A stretch of DNA of 22,790 nt from NCBI GenBank assembly GCA_002717185.1, contig PBDC01000036.1:61742-84531 (forward strand). The letters run 5' to 3'. Below, in pieces: positions 7,673-15,811 of this stretch. Each line of letters opens with the position of its first letter. Within the stretch, counting starts at the first letter, position 1. The notes below the pieces were generated by a model, which made no database searches, was not told the DNA's origin, and was given only the letters and a program-made list of their open reading frames with translations. This DNA comes from Rhodospirillaceae bacterium (lineage in GTDB: Bacteria > Pseudomonadota > Alphaproteobacteria > UBA8366 > GCA-2717185). Position numbers and translations under genes: made by a program.

Positions 7673-7983
7673 TTACTTTCTCCATTTGATGTATTGCTGT
7701 AATTCAATCAGAGGGTCCTTTGTTACCCCGCCGTGCAGCCGCCATAGATCACCAGCCCTGCGCCCATCATCCAGCCAGACCATCACTTGCCAGGCAAAGG
7801 CAACCATTGACGATATCGATGGGTTGGCCGAAACGGTCTATCGCGATCTTGGCGAGACGTGGGATCACGAGAACAGGGTCTTCAATGCCAGGTCGAAGTG
7901 TTGTTATTTCCGCGTCCGGAAACGGACGGTAGCAGAATATTACCATCCTCGTCCAAATTGGTTACGGTGTGGAAATTCGGTAG
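7673..7983 (-). pseudogene. Frameshifted remnant of an unidentified gene between transporter and racemase
   Basis: Three coding-like minus-strand segments lie in different frames. One starts just after the transporter stop (NFHTVTNLDEDGNILLP). The middle one spans 7946-7767 from an ATG (RPGIEDPVLVIPRLAK, then IDRFGQPIDIVNG) and ends in TGA. The last ends at TAA 7675-7673, immediately before the racemase TTG (VWLDDGRRAGDLWRL, then IELQQYIKWRK). Together they would give about 100 residues. The last segment's tight junction with the racemase suggests an original operon. I do not recognise the family. It could also be non-coding, with the middle 59-codon ORF a small gene. Confidence 0.4.
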
Positions 7984-8865
7984 TTAACTTTTTGATGCGC
8001 TGGCCTCATGGAGGAGAATATAGAGGCCCGATGCGACGACCAAGGCCGAGCCTGAGAGCAACCACATATCGGGGATATCACCCCATAGGAAATACCCAAG
8101 AATGAAGGCCCAGATCAAAGCCGAATACCGGAAGGGTGCGACTACGGAGGCCTCAGCCCAAAGATGCGCTTTGATCATCATGTAATGAGCGCCGCCATTT
8201 AGTACCCCGAGCAATGCGAAGAGAGCCCAGTCTTCCGTGTTGGGCATATGCCAAGGAAAAATAAAGGCTCCGAGTGCTCCGACCGTCATTACGGCGGCGG
8301 TCGAGTAAAAAAGAATAAGCTCTGACGTCTCCTCCGCGCTAATGCGTCGTGTCACCATATCCCGCAAGGCGCCCCAGAAGGCAGTGCCAATCGCGAGAAA
8401 AGCGGCCCACTGGAAAAGGTCCGGAGTTGGCCGAGCAATGATAATGACGCCAGCGAAACCAGCGAGAATTGCACACCAACGCCGCCAACTGACATGTTCA
8501 GAGAGCAATAAAGGAGCGAGCCCTGCTATGATGAGCGGTTGCGTGAACGTTAAGCCGACGACGTCCGCGAAAGGCATCAAACTTAATGCTGAAATTAGGA
8601 AAAAAGTCGACCCAGTGAAACACAATGCGCGAAGGGCATGGTTACGAATGCGGAAGGGTTTGAAGGCCGGCAAGCCACCACGGAAGTAGATAATAAGGGC
8701 TAGTGGTAACAAGGTTGTAATGCCCCTGAGAGAAATGATTTGAGGAACTGAATAACTATCCGTTAGCAATTTTGCCGTCGCGTCATTAATTGTGAGCAAC
8801 AACACGCCACCCAGCATCAAGGCAATCCCACGACTGGGTGAATCTTGGTCCCCTACTGCATTCAT
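7984..8865 (-). CDS. EamA-family (DMT superfamily) transporter
   Basis: An inner-membrane protein of 293 residues with about ten hydrophobic helices in two EamA repeats. Features include GGVLLLTINDATAKLL in the first helix, LRGITTLLPLALIIY, LTFTQPLIIAGLAPLLL, FAGVIIIARP, and in the second repeat FRYSALIWAFILGYFLWGDIP. The frame is open 15 codons further upstream, but ATG 8865 has AAGGAA about nine bases before it and begins MNAVGDQDSPSRG, so it is the better start. Family members export or import amino acids, nucleosides or small metabolites. The substrate cannot be read here. The gene diverges from the amidohydrolase at 9111 and heads a minus-strand series with the broken gene and the racemase homologue. 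Confidence 0.88.
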   Translation of the reverse strand: MNAVGDQDSPSRGIALMLGGVLLLTINDATAKLLTDSYSVPQIISLRGITTLLPLALIIYFRGGLPAFKPFRIRNHALRALCFTGSTFFLISALSLMPFADVVGLTFTQPLIIAGLAPLLLSEHVSWRRWCAILAGFAGVIIIARPTPDLFQWAAFLAIGTAFWGALRDMVTRRISAEETSELILFYSTAAVMTVGALGAFIFPWHMPNTEDWALFALLGVLNGGAHYMMIKAHLWAEASVVAPFRYSALIWAFILGYFLWGDIPDMWLLSGSALVVASGLYILLHEASASKS

Positions 8866-9039
8866 ACGGATTTGTTCCTTGTCTCGAGGTGAACGATACA
8901 GACATCGCATCTCCTCGAATGATGCCAGCGAGACCTAACCGACGATTAGGACAGTAATGGCTGCTTCCAACACGCCATTGCGCAAAGCTTAGCGTCATGG
9001 TTTGCGAAATCGCTTATTACCGCAAGTACAACATTGCAC

Positions 9040-9051
9040 AGGCTATAGCCT
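9040..9051. promoter_or_regulatory. Perfect 12-bp palindrome in the divergent promoter region
   Basis: AGGCTATAGCCT is fully self-complementary. It lies in the 245-base gap between the transporter start (8865, minus) and the amidohydrolase start (9111, plus), a natural place for an operator serving both. The regulator is unknown and there is no regulator gene in the neighbourhood. Confidence 0.3.
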
Positions 9052-9110
9052 CTTCGCCCAACTTTGCTTTAGCGTTAAGCGACAACTCGCCAGAATTGGA
9101 AGCGACGACT

Positions 9111-10775
9111 ATGGATAAGCTGACGGTTTTCACCGCTAAAAGGGTCCGCACGATGGATCCAGGGCGGCCCCTCGCAGAAACGGTTGCCGTCGCGGACGGG
9201 AAGGTTGTGTCGGTCGGCAGCCTAGCGTCCATGAAACCCTGGCTGGATCGGTTTGACCATGAGATTGACGAAACCTTCAAGGATAAGGTGATCTATCCAG
9301 GCTTCATCGACCCGCACACCCATTTTCGCATGTCAGGCGTCTTCATGGGGCTGACCTATATTGGGCCGATCGATCAACAGGGGCCGCGCGGCTTCAACAA
9401 GGGGATCGCCACGCGTGAGGGCGTCATCGCCAAGCTGAAGGAGGCTGACGCCGCGCTCGACGACCCTTCGCGGCCAATCCTGGCCTGGGGCCTCGACCCG
9501 GCAATACAGGGCGGGCAGTTGCACCGTGACGAACTAGACAGTGTCTCCAAAACAAGACCGATCTGGACTGTCACCTATGCGCCGCATGTAGTGGTGTGTA
9601 ATTCACCGATGCTGGAAGTGGCTGGTGTGGACGCTTCGACGAATGTGTATGGCGTTGAGCGTTATGGCGACGGCCGGCTGAACGGACAGTTCATCGAAAG
9701 GGCCGCGACCCGCATCGCCACGCGGCCGGTGGCGAAATATTTGAACGAACCAGGAATGGGCGTCGAGGCCATTAGAACCCTGGCAAAAACTGCCCAACAA
9801 GCCGGCATTACCGCGACGGCTGAAATGATCTTCGGCTATCTCGATTTCGAAGCAGAGTGGGCGGAACACCGCGAGGCGGTGCTCGACCCAGAGTTTCCCC
9901 TTCGCATGTTTCTGGTGCCCATCGAAGGCCGCATCCGCGGCGCCCATGGCGAACGGTGCGTGGATTTTCTGCTTGAGATGCAGCAGCAGAACACCGAAAA
10001 GCTAGCCTTTCATGGCGTTAAATTCGTGAATGACGGCTCCTATCCGGCGATGACCTTGCGCCTGCGTTCACCGGGCTATCTGGACGGTCATGAAGGCCAC
10101 AGGGGTGAGAACCCTTGGGAGGAGCTCGTTGAGGTAATGCTCCCCTACTGGAGGGCCGGAATACAGATCCATAGCCATGCCAATGGCGACGAGACAATCG
10201 AGATGACCCTTGATCTACTGGAGCAACTGCAGCGCATCCATCCTCGCTTCGACCACCGCTTCACGATCGAGCATTACTGTATATCAACCCCAGAACAGGC
10301 ACGGCGGCTAAAGGCGCTGGGTGGGCTCGCCAGTGTGAACAATTACTTCGTCCACTTCCGCAGCCTGATCCATGCCGAACAGGGCTTCGGACCGGACCGG
10401 GCGGAAGCCACTGCTAGGCTGGGCAGTCTGGAGCGGGAAGGCGTGGTGTTCGCCTTGCATTCTGATTTCAGCCTCGTGCTAACGCCGATCCATCCACTGA
10501 CGGCCGCCTGGATTGCAGTCAATCGCGTGGCGCTGGATGGCAGTGTGCAGGCACCAGGAGAACGCATTGGCGTCGATCGTGCCATGCGGGCCATCACCAT
10601 CGACGCGGCGCATGTTCTGTCGCGTGATAGGGATTTGGGCTCGATCGAGGCCGGCAAACATGCCGATTTCACGGTTCTCGACGATGACCCTTATGAGGTC
10701 GATCCGATGGCAATCAAGGACGTCGGCGTCTGGGGCACGGTACTCGGCGGCCGTGTTTTCCCGGCTGATGGCTGA
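9111..10775 (+). CDS. YtcJ-like metal-dependent amidohydrolase
   Basis: A 554-residue amidohydrolase of the Amidohydro_3/YtcJ type when started at ATG 9111, which has GGAAG eight bases upstream. The frame is open 38 codons further, but that extension is unlike the family and covers the palindrome. Metal-site candidates are H69 and H71 (DPHTHF), K304 and D308 (FHGVKFVNDGS), H354 and H356 (QIHSHANGD), H388 (TIEHY) and D452 (LHSDF). The ends GKVVSVG and GKHADFTVLDDDP form the small composite beta-sandwich typical of the superfamily. These enzymes hydrolyse cyclic amides, N-acyl groups or related bonds. The substrate is unknown. Its stop overlaps the start of a G3E GTPase, so the two are co-translated. 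Confidence 0.9.
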   Translation: MDKLTVFTAKRVRTMDPGRPLAETVAVADGKVVSVGSLASMKPWLDRFDHEIDETFKDKVIYPGFIDPHTHFRMSGVFMGLTYIGPIDQQGPRGFNKGIATREGVIAKLKEADAALDDPSRPILAWGLDPAIQGGQLHRDELDSVSKTRPIWTVTYAPHVVVCNSPMLEVAGVDASTNVYGVERYGDGRLNGQFIERAATRIATRPVAKYLNEPGMGVEAIRTLAKTAQQAGITATAEMIFGYLDFEAEWAEHREAVLDPEFPLRMFLVPIEGRIRGAHGERCVDFLLEMQQQNTEKLAFHGVKFVNDGSYPAMTLRLRSPGYLDGHEGHRGENPWEELVEVMLPYWRAGIQIHSHANGDETIEMTLDLLEQLQRIHPRFDHRFTIEHYCISTPEQARRLKALGGLASVNNYFVHFRSLIHAEQGFGPDRAEATARLGSLEREGVVFALHSDFSLVLTPIHPLTAAWIAVNRVALDGSVQAPGERIGVDRAMRAITIDAAHVLSRDRDLGSIEAGKHADFTVLDDDPYEVDPMAIKDVGVWGTVLGGRVFPADG

Positions 10776-11784
10776 TATCCCATCAGAAGCGGATTACGCC
10801 CGCGCTAACGATACGCTGGACTTTCTGAGGGGTGCTGTCGAAGCGGCGGCCTTTCAGCGCATGCGACAGGGACATGCGGCACTGTCGGTCGTTCTCATCA
10901 CGGGTTTCTTGGGCACCGGCAAGACGACCTTGATGTGCCGCCTCGTCTCCGGCAATCATGGGCTGCGCCTCGCCGCCATCGTCAACGATATGGCCAATTT
11001 GAACGTCGATGCCGCCCTAGTTGCGGAAGCAGGTGCTGGACAAGGCCTTGAAACCATGGCTCTGGCAAATGGCTGCGTATGTTGCAGCCAGTCTGGCGGT
11101 GTCGCCAGGACGTTGGCGGACATTCAGGCCTGGGAGACCGCCCCCGACTGCGTGTTACTGGAGGCTAGCGGCGTCGCCGACCCATCCGCCCTCGCAGCGG
11201 TTGTCGACGGCATGGAGGGGATCCGCCTCGATACGGTCGTTGCCGTCGTCGATGCGGCAGGCGGTTGTGATGATGCCGATCCCTTGGTCGAACGGGGCGT
11301 TCGCGCCGCAGATCTAGTTCTGATCAACAAGACGGACTTGGTCGCACCGGCAGCGGCAGCAGCTTTGGAGCGCGAAATGTTGGCGCTGGCGCCGAAGGCG
11401 GCGATACTGCGCACCGTCGATTGTGCCGTCCCAACGGGGTTGATCTTCGACCCGCCACCGCGCGATGGGAACGATTTGGCGTCAGGTTTGGTGTTACAGG
11501 ACGATCGCTTCGCCACCGTCGAATTAATCCAGACGCAGCCGATTTTGCGTCCCGAAATCGAAAACTTACTCGCCACGGCACCGGTCGATCTCTATCGCGC
11601 GAAGGGAATTTTGCGGCTTACCGGCGTGCCCTCGCCCGAGTTGCTACAGGCCGTCGGGCGTCGCTGGCGCTGGACACCTGCGGGAACTGACGCGGCACGG
11701 CTGGTCGGCCGCCTTGTGCTGGTAACGGCGGCGGATGCCACCGACATCGCGGCCCATTTCAAGGCGATTTTGGCACAATGTTGA
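10768..11784 (+). CDS. G3E-family (CobW-like) P-loop GTPase, putative metallochaperone
   Basis: A 338-residue protein from ATG 10768, overlapping the amidohydrolase stop by eight bases. Walker A is GFLGTGKTT (residues 46-54), the metal-binding CxCC motif is GCVCC (102-106), the switch region is EASGVADP (132-139) and the guanine-specificity motif is NKTD (187-190). A CobW C-terminal domain follows from about residue 245 (FATVELIQ, then DLYRAKGILRLTG). G3E GTPases deliver zinc, cobalt, nickel or iron to client enzymes. The overlap suggests the client here is the metal-dependent amidohydrolase just upstream, which is an inference. The frame is open for another 85 codons upstream, inside the amidohydrolase gene, but there is no reason to start there. 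Confidence 0.9.
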   Translation: MADIPSEADYARANDTLDFLRGAVEAAAFQRMRQGHAALSVVLITGFLGTGKTTLMCRLVSGNHGLRLAAIVNDMANLNVDAALVAEAGAGQGLETMALANGCVCCSQSGGVARTLADIQAWETAPDCVLLEASGVADPSALAAVVDGMEGIRLDTVVAVVDAAGGCDDADPLVERGVRAADLVLINKTDLVAPAAAAALEREMLALAPKAAILRTVDCAVPTGLIFDPPPRDGNDLASGLVLQDDRFATVELIQTQPILRPEIENLLATAPVDLYRAKGILRLTGVPSPELLQAVGRRWRWTPAGTDAARLVGRLVLVTAADATDIAAHFKAILAQC

Positions 11785-11970
11785 CGTAGCCCTCACTTAG
11801 CGTGGCCATTAGAAATCGGTATGGATGCAACGGAAGATGCCGCCGCCCAATAAACCTTTCTGATCACAATATTTTTAGAGGTCGTGCACAACCGCGATAT
11901 TGCTTTCCAGAATGCGCCCCCGCATAGTCCCGCCATCCTGGCTTTAATCCGCCACGGTTATTTTACGAAA

Positions 11971-11976
11971 AGGAGG
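11971..11976 (+). promoter_or_regulatory. Strong ribosome-binding site of the selenoprotein gene
   Basis: AGGAGG lies four bases before ATG 11981. It fixes the start 44 codons upstream of the in-frame UGA and shows that the segment before the UGA is really translated, rather than the gene starting at an internal codon after it. Confidence 0.75.
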
Positions 11977-11980
11977 ACAT

Positions 11981-12448
11981 ATGTCCGATAAACTAGGGAT
12001 AGGCGACGCCTTTCCCGACATCACGCTAAATGTTGTCGGTGGCGGAACGCTGGAGCTACCAGGAGATCTTGATACCAAGTACAAGGTTATTCTGTTCTAC
12101 AGGGGTCACTGGTGACCCTACTGTCGCCGGCAGTTGGCCGGCTTCGCAGAACATAAGGCAGATCTTGACAAGCTTGGTATTTCCGTCGTCGCAGCGAGCA
12201 TCGACACCGAAGATAAATCCAAGGAAGTTGCCGATGAGGTTAACTTTCCGGTCGGTGAAGGCGTTTCCCGCGAAATTGCGGACGCGCTGGGATCGTGGTG
12301 GGAAGACCGCCGCAGCATTATCCAGCCGTCCGAATTCATCCTCGGCCCCGATAACAAGGTTATGGCGTCCAGCTATGCGGACGGCCCGCTGGGCCGCATG
12401 CAGGCAGATGATATGGTGAAGCTGATCGGTTTCTACGAATCTCGCTGA
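11981..12448 (+). CDS. Peroxiredoxin-like selenoprotein (in-frame UGA = selenocysteine 45)
   Basis: A 155-residue thioredoxin-fold peroxiredoxin-like protein (AhpC/TSA family). The reading frame is continuous from ATG 11981 to TGA 12446 apart from one UGA at 12113-12115. That codon sits exactly where relatives have the peroxidatic cysteine: the sequence reads ILFYRGHW-U-PYCRRQLAGF, giving a UxxC redox motif (U45, C48). Downstream features also fit the family (GISVVAASIDT, VNFPVGEGVS, PSEFILGPDNKV). A stem-loop with a G-containing apical loop begins right after the UGA. Such proteins reduce peroxides using thiols, and selenocysteine makes them faster. Automatic gene callers would wrongly split it or start at 12134. 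A strong terminator follows. Host selAB, selC and selD genes are needed but are not in this window. Confidence 0.88.
12113..12149 (+). promoter_or_regulatory. Selenocysteine UGA and bacterial SECIS-like hairpin (peroxiredoxin)
   Basis: UGA at 12113-12115 is followed by GCCGGC (12126-12131), loop AGTTG (12132-12136) and GCCGGC (12137-12142), a perfect six-pair stem. CTG (12121-12123) and CAG (12147-12149) can add a lower stem. The loop starts 17 bases after the UGA and has G as its second base, as expected for bacterial SECIS elements that bind SelB. Confidence 0.7.
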
Positions 12449-12475
12449 ACGGGGGACCGTAGATACTTGCCTTCA

Positions 12476-12507
12476 GGGGCGGGCGGCAATATCCCGCCCC
12501 CCCTTTT
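12476..12507 (+). terminator. Rho-independent terminator after the selenoprotein gene
   Basis: GGGGCGGG (12476-12483) pairs perfectly with CCCGCCCC (12493-12500) around a nine-base loop, followed by CCCTTTT. It lies 28 bases after the stop, between two convergent genes. Confidence 0.8.
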
Positions 12508-12542
12508 CAATATCGCGCGGGCATAGCCTCTCAAAACCGCGC

Positions 12543-13358
12543 CTATACCTCTGACAAAAATGGTAGCACCGCCTCACAAAACGCCTTTGGTTGTTGGCGA
12601 AACATACTATGACCGGCGTTCGGGATAACCGCCAACTCTGCGTTTGGGACCAAATCCGCAAGAACCTTCGAAATGACTGGCAATACTCCTTTCGTTTCCG
12701 CCCCAACGACAAAAAGTGTTTTTAATGAAAGTGATAGCGCCTCTTCCTTACTGTATGGTTGCAGAGGATCTCCACTCTGAACAACCAAGGTATAGGCGTT
12801 ATCCTCGCGCATCTGTTGCTCTACGGCAGGTAATGTATCCCAAGTGCCCTCACCGCCAATCCCATCGACGAACGACCGCAATCCCTCCACGACATCACCA
12901 GCAACAATTTTTTCCGACGCCTGCGTCACAATGGCACGCACGCCTGGGAGTGCACCCACTTCTTCGGAGGGCATTAGAGAAGCCTCTAGTGCGCCTGCCG
13001 GTTCAGCCAGAACCAATTTCCGAAGCAAATCTGGACGTCTTAACGCCAGACGGAAGGCGAGCAGTCCCCCCCGCGAATGCCCCATCAGGTCGACCGGTCC
13101 AAGCTCCAAGCCCTCTATAAACGCAATTACATCGTCGATATGCTGCGCCAATTTGAATTGTCCACCTTTGCCGTCCCAGCGTTCCGGGAAGTAATGCCGC
13201 AGACTGGGGATGATTAATCGTCGTCCATCCGACATTCCACCAAGAATTCCAGACCAGGCACGAAAATCGTTTAGCGCTCCATGAACGCATACCACTGGGC
13301 GGCCCTGACCAATGTCGAGATAAGCTATGTCGTAGTCGTTTACTCGGAGAATTTTCAT
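12543..13358 (-). CDS. Alpha/beta hydrolase
   Basis: A 271-residue alpha/beta-hydrolase-fold protein. ATG 13358 has GGAGG six bases before it and begins MKILRVNDYDIAYLDIGQG, so it is preferred to the longer frame from 13382. The oxyanion motif is VCVHGALNDFRAW, the nucleophile elbow is GHSRGG, and the last catalytic histidine is in PNAGHSMFRQQP. The acid is probably the glutamate in the segment LFVVGAETKGVLP, where relatives usually have D or E. Such proteins hydrolyse esters or are dehalogenase/lactonase-like. The substrate is unknown. It is convergent with the selenoprotein gene and divergent from the DUF1330 gene, sharing an intergenic region rich in inverted repeats. Confidence 0.9.
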   Translation of the reverse strand: MKILRVNDYDIAYLDIGQGRPVVCVHGALNDFRAWSGILGGMSDGRRLIIPSLRHYFPERWDGKGGQFKLAQHIDDVIAFIEGLELGPVDLMGHSRGGLLAFRLALRRPDLLRKLVLAEPAGALEASLMPSEEVGALPGVRAIVTQASEKIVAGDVVEGLRSFVDGIGGEGTWDTLPAVEQQMREDNAYTLVVQSGDPLQPYSKEEALSLSLKTLFVVGAETKGVLPVISKVLADLVPNAELAVIPNAGHSMFRQQPKAFCEAVLPFLSEV

Positions 13359-13419
13359 GATGCCCCTCCACAAGTTCGACAACTCGCCATATGCACAAAA
13401 AGTGCAGTAGAAACGTGAT

Positions 13420-13495
13420 TACACAAATTTAATCAGCTTCATTTTCCTACATGATCAACTTGAAGCTGCCAAAGCGCCGCTGCAAAATTTGTGTA
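13420..13495. promoter_or_regulatory. Nested inverted repeats in a divergent promoter region
   Basis: The outer arms TACACAAATTT (13420-13430) and AAATTTGTGTA (13485-13495) are perfectly complementary. Inside them CAGCTTC (13434-13440) and GAAGCTG (13462-13468) are also perfect. They lie between the hydrolase (start 13358, minus) and the DUF1330 gene (start 13563, plus). Likely roles are paired operators or a cruciform. Which protein binds is unknown. Confidence 0.45.
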
Positions 13496-13505
13496 TCCGC
13501 GCGCT

Positions 13506-13534
13506 GTTGACCCACGACCTCTCCTTGCTAGGTT
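13506..13534 (+). promoter_or_regulatory. Possible sigma-70 promoter of the DUF1330 gene
   Basis: TTGACC (13506-13511) is a near-consensus -35 box. TAGGTT (13529-13534), 17 bases further, is a weak -10. The DUF1330 ATG is 29 bases downstream. The outer palindrome arm ends just upstream of the -35, so a bound regulator could control it. Confidence 0.35.
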
Positions 13535-13562
13535 ACGTGCTGTCTAAATTTAGGAGGGTCAC

Positions 13563-13853
13563 ATGCCAGTCTATGGGGTCGGTATCGTTCATTCACTAAA
13601 GGATGAAGCGACATTTGGGGAATATCGCAAGGTCGCTGCCGAAGCATTAGCAAAACATGGTGGAAAGATAGTTGTTCCTCCTTCGCCACCAGCGACGTTA
13701 GATGGAGATGACAGCCCCAAAGCTATAGTTTTGCTGTCCTTTCCAACTAAAGCTGCGGCACAAGCATGGCGTGACGACCCGGAACTGCAGGAAGTGCATG
13801 CGATGAGAAATGCCGGAGTTGATATGACTATATATGCGTTTGGCGAGGAGTAG
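13563..13853 (+). CDS. DUF1330-family small protein
   Basis: A 96-residue protein with AGGAGG seven bases before ATG 13563. It has the dimeric alpha/beta-barrel pattern of DUF1330: YRKVAAEALAKHGGKIVVP, then AIVLLSFPTKAAAQAWRDDPE and a final short strand. Length is normal for the family. The biochemical role of DUF1330 proteins is not established; the fold is shared with antibiotic-biosynthesis monooxygenases and YCII proteins. It diverges from the alpha/beta hydrolase across the inverted-repeat region, which suggests shared regulation. Confidence 0.85.
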   Translation: MPVYGVGIVHSLKDEATFGEYRKVAAEALAKHGGKIVVPPSPPATLDGDDSPKAIVLLSFPTKAAAQAWRDDPELQEVHAMRNAGVDMTIYAFGEE

Positions 13854-14171
13854 TCGCTTTTCTCCTAGCCTCCCATTGCACTGACGTCTCGCCTTCTAGG
13901 CATTCTTTTAGATATCAATCACGAAGTGTCTTGATGGCTAGGGCTGTGCACCACTTCGTTGGCCCAGACATACGAAGCACTCATCTTTGTTAGCCGCCCG
14001 TATTTTCTATCGGAGGTCGCCGTAATTGATGATAATTATGGCGGTCACCAAGCAGCTTTCGATGACAAAGCCGTGCGGGCATGGTGTACGCATCGGTTTC
14101 AGTTGTCACGCGGCTGGCAGTTCAACCCACATCACTCGGTATCTCAGTTTATCTTAAACGAGAGGGCTGAT
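13854..14171. other. Gap with one weak open frame
   Basis: After the DUF1330 stop no intact gene is convincing. A plus-strand frame from TTG 13959 to 14201 encodes 80 residues (AVIDDNYGGHQAAFDDKAVR in the middle). It has a GGAG only inside the frame and no recognised family, and it runs into the opposing remnant at 14172. It may be another decayed gene. Confidence 0.3.
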
Positions 14172-14405
14172 CTAAAATCCAAAAAACGACCTTGGATTTG
14201 AGTCTGCGATGCGATGGATGTGAGTGTCGCTAAAGTCAGCGTTCCGCAGCGCGGACAGCGGGTCCGGGTCGCCTGGCGGAAATAGCAAGCCGCTACCTAG
14301 TAGCATTTCATCGATACCGGCAAGATCGCGAAGGTATTTGGGCGCAGGTCCATTATTTTCTTCTCTCACCAGGTATTTATGTTTCTCTGTATTCCGTTTG
14401 ACCAC
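14172..14405 (-). pseudogene. C-terminal remnant of an amidohydrolase-2-like protein
   Basis: An open frame from GTG 14405 to TAG 14172 (77 residues). The sequence AGIDEMLLGSGLLFPPGDPDPL, split here as IDEMLLGSG and LLFPPGDPD, and the ending IHRIADSNPRSFFGF resemble the C-terminus of amidohydrolase-2 proteins, which read like RLLFGSDYP, then IxxGNARRLFG. The metal-site aspartate of GSDYP is replaced. The N-terminal three quarters are missing. TAA-CGC-TAA lies just upstream in the same frame, followed by the open frame at 14424-14633. Confidence 0.45.
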
Positions 14406-14423
14406 CTCAGGGCATCTTTAGCG

Positions 14424-14633
14424 TTAAATTGGCACTGCGTATTTCACTCGACGTGAAAATTGAGCCAATCCATCCACCGTTCGCGGGACAACCGTTTGCA
14501 TGTTCGGCTCCAATAAAGTGGTACCATCTGGCAGCTTCTTTTCACGGGAAAAAAATGTTTCCGAATAGTATTGTCGGTCATGCGATGGAATAAACGTCGA
14601 AAAAATGTACTCATTTCTTGCTGTGGCGCCCAC
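14424..14633 (-). pseudogene. Unidentified open frame upstream of the amidohydrolase-like remnant
   Basis: A 69-codon minus-strand frame (NEYIFSTFIPSHDRQYY, then LEPNMQTVVPRTVDG) ending in TAA at 14426-14424. It is in the same frame as the remnant downstream and separated from it by TAA-CGC-TAA, so both could derive from one gene broken by nonsense changes. It overlaps the 5' end of the MFS gene on the other strand. The family is not recognised. Confidence 0.3.
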
Positions 14634-15767
14634 GTCATACAGGATGGATTAAGCTCTACGCTTTATGTTCTTCTTCCAGTATTGGCGCAGACATTTGGTT
14701 TGAGTTACAGCCAAGTTGGAATATTGCGGGCATTAAATAATGGCGCGATGGCATTGTTAGAAATGTCATCTGGGGTTTTATCCGAACGCTTCGGTGAGCG
14801 AAATTTACTTGCATTTGGGCTAGTTTGTTCCGGTGTGGGTTATGTTGTTATGGCTCTATCGAGCAGTCTTTGGGCCCTTGGAGCTTGCCTGTTAATTGTT
14901 GGGATAGGTGGTGCATTTCAGCACGCCTTATCCTCTTCTACAGTCAGCGAAGCATTTGAAAGCGATGGGCGACGTTCAGCTTTAGGTCTCTACAACTCCT
15001 CTGGAGATGCAGGGAAACTAATATTTACGGGACTTTTTAGCCTTTTGGCTTGGTTGGGTTTCGCTTGGCAAGGCGTGATATCAGTCTTCGGGGGCATCGC
15101 TTTAGTTGGGTCAGGGGCTGTTTTTTTTGCCCTGTATTTTGTAGGCGCCGGTAGCCGGTATCCAGCTTTGAAACCTGGGAAGGGACAATTTCTCACAGGT
15201 TGGGGAATACAGGATAAAACCGGTTTTTTAGGCCTTTGTGCCGCCGTATTTTTAGATACTGCAATTCAAGCTGGTTTTTTGACATTTCTGGCATTTTTTA
15301 TCGTCGCAAAACAGGTGCCGATGAGCCTAGCAACTTTAGCTGTAACCATAACCTTGGTCGGAGGTATGATGGGAAAGGCTGCGGGTGGCTTTCTCGCCGA
15401 ACGCATGGGCATAAGGTCTGCATTTACATTGGTCCAATGCCTTACCGCATGTGGAATTATAGCAGTTCTTTTTTCCGGAAAGGTCGTTGCTTTTTGTTTG
15501 TTACCGTTGCTCGGCGTATGTTTACAAGGGTCCACGTCAATCACTTACGGTGCCGTTGGTGACCTTGTCCACAAAGACAAAGTCTCGCGCGGTTTTTCGA
15601 TTATTTATTCTGTTTCGAGCCTATCGGGATTACTTGGACCGATAGCCTTCGGTTTGCTCAGTGATAATTATGGGATAGAAACGACGATGCTGGCGATGAC
15701 AGCTATATCGCTGCTAGCCATACCGCCAATAATTTTACTTCGCCCAAAAATTGAAGAAACAAAATAA
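14571..15767 (+). CDS. Major facilitator superfamily transporter
   Basis: A 398-residue inner-membrane protein with about twelve hydrophobic segments. The loop between helices 2 and 3 carries SGVLSERFGERNLLAFG, a form of the MFS signature. The second half repeats it (GGFLAERMGIRSAFTLVQ). The N-terminus HVIQDGLSSTLYVLLPVL, then FGLSYSQVGIL resembles the fosmidomycin-resistance/efflux subgroup. The start may be TTG 14571 or ATG 14580, and neither has a good ribosome-binding site. The substrate is unknown. It is a single-gene unit ending in a strong terminator. Confidence 0.88.
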   Translation: MSVMRWNKRRKNVLISCCGAHVIQDGLSSTLYVLLPVLAQTFGLSYSQVGILRALNNGAMALLEMSSGVLSERFGERNLLAFGLVCSGVGYVVMALSSSLWALGACLLIVGIGGAFQHALSSSTVSEAFESDGRRSALGLYNSSGDAGKLIFTGLFSLLAWLGFAWQGVISVFGGIALVGSGAVFFALYFVGAGSRYPALKPGKGQFLTGWGIQDKTGFLGLCAAVFLDTAIQAGFLTFLAFFIVAKQVPMSLATLAVTITLVGGMMGKAAGGFLAERMGIRSAFTLVQCLTACGIIAVLFSGKVVAFCLLPLLGVCLQGSTSITYGAVGDLVHKDKVSRGFSIIYSVSSLSGLLGPIAFGLLSDNYGIETTMLAMTAISLLAIPPIILLRPKIEETK

Positions 15768-15811
15768 TCTGAAGCAGACATATCCGGTCCAGGATGCCCG
15801 ACTTCGACAGA

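Noticed and set aside
10513..10767. N-terminal extension of the G3E GTPase frame by 85 codons
   Set aside because: It lies wholly inside the amidohydrolase gene, has no domain similarity, and ATG 10768 gives a normal family length.
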